The translations under genes and the position numbers were made by a program. From NCBI GenBank assembly GCA_036850595.1, contig CM072148.1:6561118-6625117 (forward strand): a stretch of 64,000 bases of DNA, written 5' to 3'. Below, piece after piece: positions 23,915 to 35,127 of this stretch (positions are counted from its first letter, which is position 1; each line of letters starts with the position of its first letter). Source of the stretch: Rhyacichthys aspro (lineage: Eukaryota; Chordata; Actinopteri; Gobiiformes; Rhyacichthyidae). Below the pieces are notes generated by a model. The model made no database searches, was not told the origin of the DNA, and saw nothing but the letters and a program-made list of their open reading frames with translations.

Positions 23915-24746
23915 CTTTCCACTCTGCAAATTTGTTGTTCAGTTAAGGGTCCTGGTCTGTGTAGAGTTTAAATAAAATGTATCAACAAATAGACCAGGAA
24001 AACATATCACATTTACATTTACAGATGCATGTATTTCATCTTAAATCTTATAAGATGTGTGGTTGTGACTGGTTAAGGTGAGATAAATGCTCTTACAAGA
24101 AGTGCCCTGTCAATCAGAGATGTACATTTGCACTGTATTAATGAAAGAACAGATAGTCTTTAATAAAAATGCCTTGGAGACTATATTGTAATGATTTAAA
24201 ATGCCATCATACCAGGGGTCAAACTCAGGGTTCCAGTGAAATGGAGAAAAGACTGTATCATATTTTCAAATGAAGTAATTGTATGAGGTAAACATTATTG
24301 TTGTTCGTCCTGGGTAATAACAGAGCACATTAACAGAAATTCACTGGACTGTATGAGTATTATACAAGTGCAAAGTACTTGTTGGTGTCTGCCTTCACAT
24401 AAATTTCGAGTGTGTGTTCGTGAGGGCCAGTTTGTTTTGTTTTTCCCTTACTTCAGCACATCTGAGAGAGCTTTTCTGGAACTCCTGAGCCCTGTCCAAA
24501 CAAAGATGGCCGAACGCGAGGGATGGAAGGGAGGTGGATCAGGGCTGTTGGAGTGCGTGTGTATGTGTGTTTGTGATTTTTCAAGTAAGCTGGGACCAGG
24601 AGGGCCTTGCGAAAAAACCAAGAGCGGGAAGAGAAAACCGAGCCCCTGAGAAAGGCAGCTGGAAACACAGACACTTGCGGTCTTTCTCCTGCCCCCCACC
24701 TCCCTTCCCTCCCTGGTCCAGCTGCACTCAGATGTGTCTGCTTGGT

Positions 24747-24766
24747 CCACCACCACCACCACCACC
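24747..24766. repeat. (CCA)n trinucleotide repeat, about 6-7 units
   Basis: A CCA/CAC run in intron, followed by C and A runs. It lies in a C-rich low-complexity patch (24690-24800) and is not coding in a recognisable protein. Confidence 0.9.
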
Positions 24767-24839
24767 CCCCAAAAAATCCCCCCTCACTCTCCCAAGCTCA
24801 ATGCCACTGCCAAAGGAAGGAGAGAGAAAAAGTGTCGCA

Positions 24840-25290
24840 GCTGGTAATACTTACAGGCCATTTCAGCGCGGTGAAGGCATGAGATTCATTAGACCAGAGC
24901 CCGTGTGTTTTGTGCCGAGTACCGGCCGTGTTATTGTTAGGATGTGGTAAAATTATAAATATGAAGGAGGTGTGGGGGGGGGCAGGAATCTAAGAGGAGA
25001 GGGGAAAAAATGCCACTCATTAACTCCTCTGCCACAGCCTTGTTTCTCATGATTGGGTGGCAATAAAAAAAGTCTGTCACAATTTGTCAAAGTTAATGAC
25101 TCAAAGGCGCACGAGCACTCAAGGGCTGGAAGACACGCTAACATATGTCGAATTAGTCAATAGCTTTATAATTGCAGAAATAAGGATTCCCGGCTTTAGC
25201 CAAATGAAGCGGACTTAGAAGGTCCTGAGAGGGAATTTGCAATTTGGTCAGGTCGATTGCAGAATGGCAATCACTGTGGCTTGGCAGTGC
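24840..25290. promoter_or_regulatory. Strong CNE-like block
   Basis: Two parts flank a G-rich patch at 24960-25005. Words include GGTAATACTTACAGG, GATTCATTAGACC, GTTATTGTTAGG, GTTAATGACTCAAAGG (an AP-1-like TGACTCA), GAATTAGTCAATAGC, TAATTGCAG and GCAATTTGG. Low repeat content over about 450 bp. Among the better enhancer candidates. Confidence 0.38.
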
Positions 25291-25299
25291 TCCCCTCAC

Positions 25300-28200
25300 G
25301 CCATTATTGTGTGACTTGTTCCTGCTTTTTACGCTATCTACCTCTCCTTATTTCTGTCTTTCCTTTCTTCACTACTCCCTCAACAGTAGCAAACTTTGTA
25401 AACGGTCAGAGGCTTGCAGTATACACCAGAACTCTGACTTTTTTCATCCGGGACAAGAACTTAATGTAAAATTTGAATAGTAAAGTGTATATGTAAAGTG
25501 TGCTGTAGATCCAGCTCAAGTTTATATCAGTTTATACAAAGGTTTGATTAATGGATCCGGCAGCTGACAGTTATCTTTCATTTTCAAACCAGTTGACTCT
25601 TTTGGGTCCAAACCAGATACTGAATTGGAACCATCAAAAGCCTAACAACTGCTCTGTCCTTGTTGCCCAGTGCCATTGTCTTTTACTACATTTGACATGT
25701 ATTAAGCCTGCTTCAGCTACAATCACCTCAGGGGTCTTGACATCAGGAACGCTCCCTCATAAATAAATCCATTTAAAAAAACATATTCAAAGATTTCTTT
25801 ATTGTATCCACCCTTGTAGGAGCCCTCCCTTTTCCTCAGTGTCTTCTCTATGACCTGTGACTTCAGAGCAGTGTCTAGCCTCCACTTCAGCCCCTCTATC
25901 TGTGAACTTTGTAAGACTGATAAAGACTCCAACACCCCAATGGACTTTCCTTTGGTCTGCCGTCCCAGTCCCTCCCTCTTTCCCCTGTCCCATCGCAGTC
26001 AGGCACTCCTATTACTGTGTGGCTTTGGGAGTGACACACTTGTCATTGCAGTAATGTAGCCATTGGTTAAATGCTGCTTCTATGAATCCCTCCCTCCGTC
26101 TGGATCTCTGTCCTGTGTCTTCCACCACGGTCATGTGCAGACTTAGACCAGTCTACGTACTCATGGAAGTGTTGGATCTAAAGTGGGATTTACCATACTA
26201 ATATTAGAGGGCTGTATCCGCTATGCGTGCTGAGGTAACTCACTTTTTTATCATTGTTCGCTGAGGTTTGGGTGAGAGATTCATCAAAATGTTGTGTTGC
26301 TAAATAGATGTATATGTAATGATGCAGAAATGTGTGTACAATGTCAACAGTTTGGTCATGTGATTAATAAGGGAGGGGGGCTAGATGGCCCAGCACTTGG
26401 TTATGTGTTTTAAAAAGTGTGGTTCAGTTCACAAAGTTCTAATTTTAATACTGCATTTTAATATTCTACATATGAGTGATTAAAGTAAATGTAAATAGAT
26501 CAATTTCGTTTGGCCTGGACTGAATATGGGAGGTGATCGAGTGATACAATATCAAATCATTTAACGGGAATACTGGTATAAGAATCCTATTTGTATTCCT
26601 GGTCCATAATAGTTTTTGTATTGGTCCAGCTGTTGGGAGCACTGGCCTAGGTGTTTACAAGTAAACGGCCATGCTGACATACTGTTTCAACAAAACTCTG
26701 AGGACAGAAACAAATATTATTGCCTGGTCGTGTGTCTTGAAACGCGGCCAATCTGTCGACAGTAGTGTTCAGTTTAGTTGAAAAAGCACATACACATAAT
26801 TTGCAGATTGCTTACACAAAATTAGCACAGGCTTTTTCGCATTAAAAATGGTCAAAGAAAATATAGAGCTATTGGAGAGATTACATCTAGGAGTGTGTCC
26901 AACATTTCTGGGAGCTTGTTGAGGAGGGGGATTGGGTGTGTGTGCTGTTTGCATGAGAGGGTTGTGTGTGTGTATTTAAGGAGGTATGGTCCCACTCTGT
27001 AGAGCAGTGTGATGACTAAAATGCAATTTGGGGGAGTCTCTGCAGTGCCGGCCTCCTGTCGTTACGGTGCTGTGTGTCCCGTTGCCCACGCCGACCAGTG
27101 ATCGTCATGGAGATGTCCCCTCACAGAGAGGAGTCAGTTATATGTCAACGCTCTGACTAATACTTTCTGATTGTGTCCGGGTGCACAGGGGATACAAGGA
27201 GAGAGCAGACAGTTGGTCATGAAGCCTGGTGATATGACCTTGAAACAGTAAAGACATTAGTGGGAAGCATGTTTTTGCTGTTAGCTAAATATACAAAATC
27301 ACTTGTTTAAAATAAATAGTATTATAAGAGTTGTGGGTACTGATTTTGACAAATAACAGACCTTTTTGCCCATGTCACTGTTTCCCATGTTTTGCCTTCT
27401 CACTGAACATGTACCTGGTTGCACTCTGTGGTCAGTCTCTTGACACAGAGCCAGCTTATTGTTGTTGAGGCTGTGGGTTGTTCATGTGGCGGGACGGAGC
27501 AGTGGGCCAGTGAGTGCAGATGTCAGGTCGGACAGGGAGTTGTCCTTATCTGCAGGTCACTCCTGCTGATAGGCTGAAGGTCACAGTACTTCTACAACAC
27601 TGACGACAATGAATGCTTTGATTTGATTTCCCTTCCGCTCCACACAATAGACTCGATAAGACAGAGCCTCACACCTCAACACTCTTCAAGACAGTCTCGT
27701 CTTGTTGTTTTATGGATGAAAAATCCCCACATTGAGAGACAACTCATTTGGGAGAAACAGTTTAACAAATATTACTGCCAGTTTGGTGTGACATTAGACT
27801 TATGGTTTTAAGCGAACCACTGTCCCTTTTTATGCAGCGTCATCATACAGTAAACAATCTGTCTGACTTCTACAGTGATGTACAGTGCAATTGAAAAGAT
27901 TCTTTTTTTTTTTTGTGCATTTACTTCTGCGTAGACATCAAAAACTTAACTGATTTTGTAAAGCACTGTGCTGTATTTATCCCTATCTCTACCTATAACT
28001 ACCTCTCATTGCAAAATACAGACAGGATCACTTCCCAAGCCTCCATGCCCAACACTGCACCTTTAGGATGAGGTGAAACCTAGGAGAAAAGTGAGCACAG
28101 AAAGAGCCTGTGTTTGTAATTGTGCCTATGTTTGCACCAAAAGCCAAAATGTGAAAAAGGTGATTTGAAAAGTCATTTGAGGAAAAAGTTAGGAGAACAT

Positions 28201-31200
28201 GGAATATAGTTTGACACATCTGCAGAAGATTTCCTGCTGATCCTTGCTAACCCTGCTCATCAGCTTTCCTCTGCCTACTCCTACTTTGCTGCAACAAGCC
28301 TTCCCCATCTTCCCCATACATCAGCTTGCATGACTCCCACTGCTCCTTTGCTATCTCTCCTCTACCTTTTGCCAACTTTCTCTTGGTCTCCCTCCCTCTC
28401 TCCTTCTCTCCCTGCATCCCCCAACACCAGGCTTTGAACCTGGCCTTGTGTCTGTGGGCCCAGAGGTCTGTCACTGGGCAGATGGTTTGATCTCTGGCTG
28501 GGGAAATGCTTTGAGGAGAGCTGAGAGGGGCCTGACTGGGGGCCTCTGCCCGGACCTGCTGTCTGCACAAAAGATGGGAGAAAGTGCTGCTCCCTGGATG
28601 CCTTCACATTTGAACTGACAATGCAGGCCAGTGTTAACGCTGTGGTCCATCTCTCCATCTACACAGGCTGCACTGACTGAGAGCATGGCATATGATAGTG
28701 AGATCACAGGCTTGGACTTGTGCTGCAGTATAGGGATATTAAGCTCCCTCTCGATTTCACAATATAAAAGCCAGCTGGGTCCTTTATCCGTCCACTTTAT
28801 AAACAAGCATGACTGTCCCGAAGCACACGCACAGCTATTTATCATGCTAGTGAGTCAGGGTCAGAGTTTCGTCACTGGTCTGAATTGAAATTTTTGGGGT
28901 GGTGCTCATTGTGTGGAGATTTACTTACTGTGAGTGTGTCAGCACATTGAAAAAGTTATGATCTGGGGAGCACTAACTAGTGGTGTCTCCAGAGGAATCA
29001 CGTGGGGATTGGGTGAGTCACATTGTGGTTGACAAACACAAGAAGACAGCACTGAACCTGTGGCCTAAGTTAAACGTGGACGTCACCCGGAAGCACAGTG
29101 AATGCCACATGTCATAACTCGCATTTCAACAGCAATTGTTTTCAGATTTATGTGATTCTAGTCGCCGACTGACATCGTCCTTTCATCAATAACAGTGTCA
29201 AAGAATGCAAATGCTCACACAAAAATGATTTGATATGACAGACAGAATCACCAGAGGCTCGTAACAGTTTCACGACTTGAACTTTTTCTCTCATGAGTAA
29301 TATGATAACATCTGAACAGGACTGATGTTCTTACCTCTGCAGTGTGTTCCCTTTTTGGGTCAGCAGGTGAAAGCTGAGAGCAACAAGCCGAATAAGCACT
29401 GCCAAACATCTGAAAGTTGTGTCTGAGTGAACAATGTAGTTAGAATTAAATTTACTTATTAATGCCTGAGGAAAGTTTATTTGTCTTGCTCAAGTTATTT
29501 CCAAGGCTAGTTTTCAAACGCGGAACTTTTCAACTAAGTAGTTTACAGTCTGTCATACCTTTAAAATGGAGCCCAATCTAAACACTCATAGATTTTTGTA
29601 TACATCTTATCAGATTTCAGATACATTTACTGGCAGACAATACAACTGAAAATCTGTCAAGTCCAGAGGAGCATTAATTAAGAGTGCGTGCAAAGCAGAC
29701 GTAGCTGCTTCCACTTGTTTGACTAAAGAAAAGAGAAGAAAGAAAGGAAGAAAAGCGAGGGGTCCCAGGTCTCCGCATGAATACATGAAAACACATGCTT
29801 CCCTTCTCCTTCTGTAATCCACCGGGGACTCACGCCCCATTTGGTTCCCATTAGCATAGCTCTGGTCGCTCTGCCCCGTGTCAAAGCCCAGACGCACAGC
29901 TGCACAAAGGACAGGCACCTCTGGCTCATGCGACTGCCAGCCGCTCGGCTCAAAACCAGAACTGACATGCGGGACGGGCCTGCTCAGAGGGGAATTCACA
30001 GGAAGACACTCTAGAACATCGTTTTACTCTCAAGCCAGAAGAAATGATTAATTGTTGTTTGTTTTGTACTACAATGTAAGACATGAAAACTCTTTCTGAA
30101 GTTTAGTCCAATTTATAAAGTCAAACAAGTAAAAATTAGCCTTGGCATGAGGCTTGCGCTCTCCTGTATTTTGTAACATGCTGTGCTAAACTACAAAGCC
30201 TTCCTCTATTCAACTTGTTTTATTTGTCACCTGTTTCTAATATGAACACTGTAAAGTCCTGATCTATCGGATGGAGCCAGGGCCCACTTTATGACACGCA
30301 AAGCAGCAGCGTGCATGCGTCTCATCCCCTACACACGTTGGATGCACATTTCTGGCAGGAAATTGACAGCATTTCAGCAGCTAACCCATGGATGAGATAA
30401 TATCTTGTGGGTGGAACAGAGGACAAGATGCTCCCAGTGTTTCACAGTGACCCTAAGCAGAGACAAATTTAAATCCGAAGCTGCTGTAGCCGAGAAGAGC
30501 TGTACACATGCACACAGGGTTTTCATTTAAATCTCAGCTTTGCTTAACTTAGCAAACAAGAAATGTGGTCTGTGGCTTTGTCTTGAACATGGTAAAGGTT
30601 TCAATTAAAGCTAGAGGAACACTACCAGCCAGCGTCCGGCAGCTGTTTGAATGGGCTTTTCAACGGAGAAGATGATGGGATGAAAAAAAACCCCACAGCA
30701 ATTGTTTGTAGCAGCATGAAGTCGACCTTAAAAATGGCACAGTAGGAGATTCTAAAGGCTTCTCAGAAACTGCACATCTTAGTCGACCTCTAGATGCTGG
30801 ACACAGTTGCATGAAACGACATTGACTCTCTGCCTTGTTCCCTGTCTTTTACAGTCTATCTGTTTAAAAACCCTCTTGGAAACAGACCCGGAAAGTCCAG
30901 ACTGAAGCCATCGTGTTGTGTGCAGCTCCTATTTCCTGCCGTTCCTCAAGTCCATCTGTCCCGCTAACAGTCTTTTAATTGAGAGTCCTCCCCGGTCTGA
31001 TACTGGCCATCGCTGACTGTCAGTGTTTATACAATTGGGCTGGGACAGGGACTGTGAGCCAAGCTAAACATCCATGAAACATCAAGTCTGGAGCTAAACA
31101 AAACCCAGCAGTGAGACGTGCACACACTGGGGCCAGATAAGAGCTGAAAGTGATGCTTTGTGAATGTAGCAAAGTTAAGTTGTTGACCAAAGAAGTAAGA

Positions 31201-31960
31201 GAGAGAATTGTTTGGCTTTAATTGCTACAGCATTGTGGGATTTTCTTTTTTACAGTTTTTGTACTCATCCATTTTCGAGTGATTTACAAGAACCCCTCTG
31301 TCCTTGTGCTCACCGTAGTCCTCTTCAGTACGAGCCAAAGAGGAAACACTGGCGAGACGCTAGCACACTGACTAACTCTGCGTTTCTGGCCAGGCCTCAG
31401 ATAACACGGCCTCTTCCACCGCCCCCGGCCTGCTGTGACAAATATGTGCAAGTGGAGCAGTGGGATCCGGGCCCAAGTCTGTCCCTGACCCGGTCCAGGC
31501 CCAGCTCAGGTTGAACCATGTCCAGGCGTGGCCCACAGGCTACGTGAGCCACCTAACAAAATGTCAATCTCACTCACATCCTTCACATTCTTCTCATTTT
31601 TTTTAAATAAATCATTGAAAGAATAGAAATATCCAACATTTTTACAGTGCACAGGAACATGAAAAGAACAGTGCATTTACAGAACAGCTCTTCTTCTTTT
31701 CATACTTCTACGCTGCTTACCATCCACTCTACTCCCCCTACTGGCCATGACTGAAGTTACATTCAAATTTAAAGCTAAAACTCATTTGACAGTCATGCTC
31801 TCTATACTTCTTTTTTTTTTTTTTAAATCATATAATCTGTCAGTATTCTTTCATCAGATCACATGCTCAATGTTGTCATACTACAAACATCTCCTGTTAC
31901 TTTTCTCTCACACTTTGGCAACTTAACGTGGAAGATTGCATAAATAAATCCCAAGAAATA
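25300..31960. other. Ordinary intronic DNA, no gene seen
   Basis: About 6.7 kb of mixed sequence with short T-tracts, several TG-rich words and pyrimidine-rich patches (about 28240-28430). Conserved-looking words are sparse compared with neighbouring blocks. ORFs up to 129 aa have no recognisable domain. Confidence 0.5.
31811..31824. repeat. T14 homopolymer run
   Basis: Simple T run in intronic DNA. Confidence 0.9.
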
Positions 31961-31979
31961 AGACAGAGTGCGTCCCCTC

Positions 31980-32340
31980 CCTTCCCTTTTTTCCCGTCAG
32001 TGCCTCTTCAGTTAAAGAGGAGGGGGGGCCTTCTGCTTTAATGCTTCTTAATGCTGCTGTCTGCTTAATGGGCCAGATATGAGAGGTGCTGCTAGCCAGC
32101 GTAATAAGTCAGTGATTAGAGGGTGCCTTGTCACAGCGGCAGCCCCGCAGACAGTGGCACGCTCTAATTGCCGTATTAGACGCCCCTTAACTATCCTGTC
32201 AGCTGTCAGAGCCCGCCTCGTAAACAGCAGAGGTGCATTTGATATTTCCATTTGTTTATTTCCATCTGCTGATGTTAGCGCTGCCGCATGGAGAGGTAAT
32301 TAGCCAAGGTCTGTGTTGTGTGACACTGCTGCGCTGAATA
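31980..32340. promoter_or_regulatory. Strong CNE-like block
   Basis: Words include TTTAATGCTTCTTAATGCTG, GCTTAATGGGCC, GCGTAATAAGTCAGTGATTAG, CTCTAATTGCCGTATTAG, TTTGATATTTCCATTTG and GGTAATTAGCC, with moderate CpG. The clean open frame on the + strand (32079-32303) shows no known domain. The nearest such block upstream of exon A apart from 34420-34620. Confidence 0.4.
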
Positions 32341-33292
32341 CGGCTAAAAACAGTTTGAGAAGTTTTTCTATGCAAGAGGAATTACATAAGAATTATTGTT
32401 TTGTGGGTTCTTACTCATGAGTTTGTGTAGTGGTATAATAAGAAAACATAGTGTGAGTGTAACCTGCTTTTGGTGAATTATTGTATTGATTTATGCAAAG
32501 TAACCACATCAAGTTCAGTTCTGATTTCATGAAATGCTTATTCACAGTTTATTCTTTATGCAGCATTATATACATGATATATTCTGTCCTCTAAAAGAAA
32601 ACATGGCTGCAAAAAAGATATATCATGAACTAAATGCTGTAGGTCATCAAGAATGTATTTATTTTTAAACAGAGGAACAATAAGTGTAAGTTTTCCTAAA
32701 GAGTGACTGTATACTAAGCCTACAGTAACTGTCCCAGGATCAAACTCAGAGTGCCCTGTTAACAGACAGTGGTGTCTACAGTGCACTCAGGATAAGACCG
32801 GCAGCACAGTGCATAATGTATGTTCCCTCTCTGACACACACTGTATAATCCCCACACACTCAGAGGATTGCCACGACCGCACCTGGAGAGCTTAAAAACG
32901 GCGCAAAGTCAAATAATCTCTCTTCTGTCTCGTTCAGTGTCAAATGGTGAGGTGACATGGTTAGAAGTGGTGTAATTTTGTGTTTAATCTAGGATTAGCT
33001 CATGTTCACTTTGACACCTGCAGTATTAATCTGGTTTACACCTTAGGCCGAGCACGGGGGATTCTGATAGATTTTATGGTCCCTTTAGCAGATTAAGAGT
33101 GAGTAAATTACAGGATATGGCTCTAATCCGTGTCATATTTACCGCCATTAAATACAAGTCAGTATCAAGCTGCACATTAGTCATATTGAGTGATCACAGA
33201 CAGTTCTTTGACCTGAACTTTTCTGATATCAAGGCTGATCCGCTGACTCTCAGACATTGTGAAACACAAGTGCTTGCGACATACATGGACTT

Positions 33293-33305
33293 TGACCTTT
33301 GACCT
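33293..33305 (-). promoter_or_regulatory. Perfect DR1 nuclear-receptor element (minus strand)
   Basis: The + strand reads TGACCTTTGACCT, so the minus strand is AGGTCAAAGGTCA, identical to the site at 2333-2345. It lies about 1.7 kb before exon A. Function is inferred only. Confidence 0.5.
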
Positions 33306-33671
33306 TTTGAGTGTATGAGCATGTCTGTGTCACATCATTGTCACAATTTGTTTTAGGACACAATACGAGATACCGGTATTTAGTGCAGACAGTAAATTCA
33401 TAAAGACCGATAAGAGACACTTTCCATGTCACTGTCTGTCACTGATAAACAGACCCAGTCTCCCAAATCTAACATATCTGCAAATCACAGATGAGCGGGA
33501 TATCAGTGTTCCAGTGGGATAAATACTAAGCACATGTACATTCCTGATAACATGATCTAAAACAGTTTTTTTATGTCTGGTTCGATAGCAGAGCTTCGGA
33601 AACTAAAGAAAAATCCTGCTTAATGCAATAAATAACGTGATCAAATAATATTTAAACCAAAACTGGCAATC

Positions 33672-33687
33672 TTTTTTTTTTTTTTTT
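33672..33687. repeat. T16 homopolymer run
   Basis: Simple T run in an AT-rich stretch (33540-34320) that otherwise holds nothing recognisable. Confidence 0.9.
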
Positions 33688-34419
33688 GGCATAATTATCA
33701 TTTTTGTGTGTTTAATTTCTGAATGCAGCAATTCTTTAACTAATCCTTACCAAATCTGCTCTTAATGCCTGAACTGACCCACCTCAGTTGTCAAAGCTTC
33801 AGCAAACTTTGCCCCAATCTGCCTCCTGCCGACTGAGAAACACCTCATTAATCTGCATCAGTTAAAAATGAGAATAAAGTTGGCTTGCTACATACTTTCA
33901 AAGGCAGATTTCCTATATTTTGTACTGAAAACATTATTACATTTACCAATCATTTGTGAAAATCAATCAAATATTCAATTTCTCTGAGACTGGTCTAAAA
34001 AATGTAGATAAAACCTTCACTTTCTAATTTTTTAATGTGTCATGGATTTTTTTTTTAATAAATACAAAACTAATGCCAGCCTATGCTATTTCTCAAACAT
34101 TCTTTAAATCTTTTCCGTGCCATCATTCATTATACACCTCAGTTATTAAGCACTGACTCAACACTATACTTTACGTGCCAAGTGTGAGATACATCATACT
34201 CAAGCACTCTTTATTGTGCCAAGTTATTAGCTCTAATGTCTCAGCACTCAACATACTCGGATTACATATTTATCTTAAGGAAATGTAATATTTGACTTGA
34301 AAAAGGATAAAAAGCAATGCTCTCTGCTCTAGTCCTCCTACAGTTCCCTTTGGGCAGTCTGCAGGAGTGTTACTATCTTTATTCGTCAATTCATCTTGAT
34401 CACGTAAAAAATGTCTGGT

Positions 34420-34620
34420 AAACAAAAGGGCTGCCATTGTTGATTAAGATTCATGTTTTTAAATATCTTTCGCTTTTTACTCCTTCGACTTTTCTGTTTG
34501 ATATTTATGGCTTGCAGCTGCTGCGCTCATTTGAATGATAAAGCTGTGTTCATTTCGGAGTATATCACACATTCCTTTAATGTCGGAGGAATGGCAAAGT
34601 CCTTATAGAGTCACATGACG
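34420..34620. promoter_or_regulatory. Candidate CNE-like block 400 bp upstream of exon A
   Basis: Words include GTTGATTAAGATTCATG, TTTGATATTTATGG, GCAGCTGCTGCGC and TTTGAATGATAAAGC. Non-repetitive. It could be an intronic enhancer or splicing-related element. Confidence 0.3.
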
Positions 34621-35024
34621 TCCAGCAGTGTCTACCTGTGTGTTTTTACGGCCAAAGGCGTTAAGTGTGAGCAGACAACGCACCACGCTGTACTGAGCTG
34701 CCCTCGTCAAGTCTGGACACTTAACCTCTTACTACTAAAAGCTTTCCGGGGTCAGAGCGAGTGCAGCACCCGCGTTGAGTAATGGAGCCTCAGTCAAAAC
34801 AAGTAACACTTCTGCGTTTGCAGGAAGGGAAGTCCTTTGTCGGTTCTCATGAACTCTGGAAATTACAGTAAAAAGGGGGAAGACACTGCATTGGAAACAG
34901 GAAAATGTGGTCACTAGCCCCTTTTAGAGTGGTATAGGGATAAAATAGTTTTGCATATGACAATCAATTAAGAGCTCCTCCTCAATAATGACTAACATGG
35001 ACATCTGTTTGTGTGTTTCTGCAG

Positions 35025-35127
35025 GCCATTCGCTGCACACTGGTGAACTGCACATGTGAGTGTTTCCAGCCTGGAAAGATTCACCTGCGAACATGTGACC
35101 AGTGCAAACACGGTTGGGTCGCTCACG
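35025..35127 (+). CDS. bnc2: bnc2 coding exon A (Cys-rich N-terminal segment of basonuclin 2), internal exon
   Basis: This internal exon of 103 bp encodes 34 codons plus one base. The product starts Ala-Ile-Arg-Cys and ends Trp-Val-Ala-His. It contains six cysteines (one C, then C-x-C-x-C, then a C-x2-C pair) and is the Cys-rich start of the region shared by BNC1 and BNC2. The acceptor is a T/G-rich tract ending in gcag at 35021-35024, and the donor GT is at 35128-35129. The exon begins in phase 0 and leaves phase 1; its last G joins the first two bases of exon B to make an Ala codon, as in the known protein. Residues match human BNC2 almost throughout, with His where human has Asn in the PGKI-x-LRTC segment. 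Basonuclins are nuclear zinc-finger regulators. Zebrafish bnc2 is needed for adult pigment stripes. The preceding exon was not found. Identity is sure; exon numbering is not checked. Confidence 0.95.

Larger units (their letters stand above)
1..35024 (+). other. bnc2: bnc2 upstream intron, 3' part (5' end outside the window)
   Basis: Everything before exon A reads as one intron or upstream non-coding DNA. I looked for the N-terminal BNC2 segment that should precede the Ala-Ile-Arg-Cys exon and did not find it, so the preceding exon is probably further left, or too short or divergent to see. No ORF in this stretch resembles a known protein. It contains microsatellites, T-tracts and many blocks of CNE-like texture, listed separately. 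Calling the whole stretch intron assumes that the previous bnc2 exon is upstream of base 1. Confidence 0.75.

Noticed and set aside
24534..24950. 138-aa ORF over the CCA repeat
   Set aside because: The product is Pro/His/Ser low-complexity translated from C-rich repeats; overlapping frames are also open.
28240..28570. Pyrimidine-rich stretch with overlapping minus-strand ORFs of about 100 aa
   Set aside because: Purine-rich coding of Lys/Glu/Arg/Gly repeats; no domain. Low-complexity artefact.
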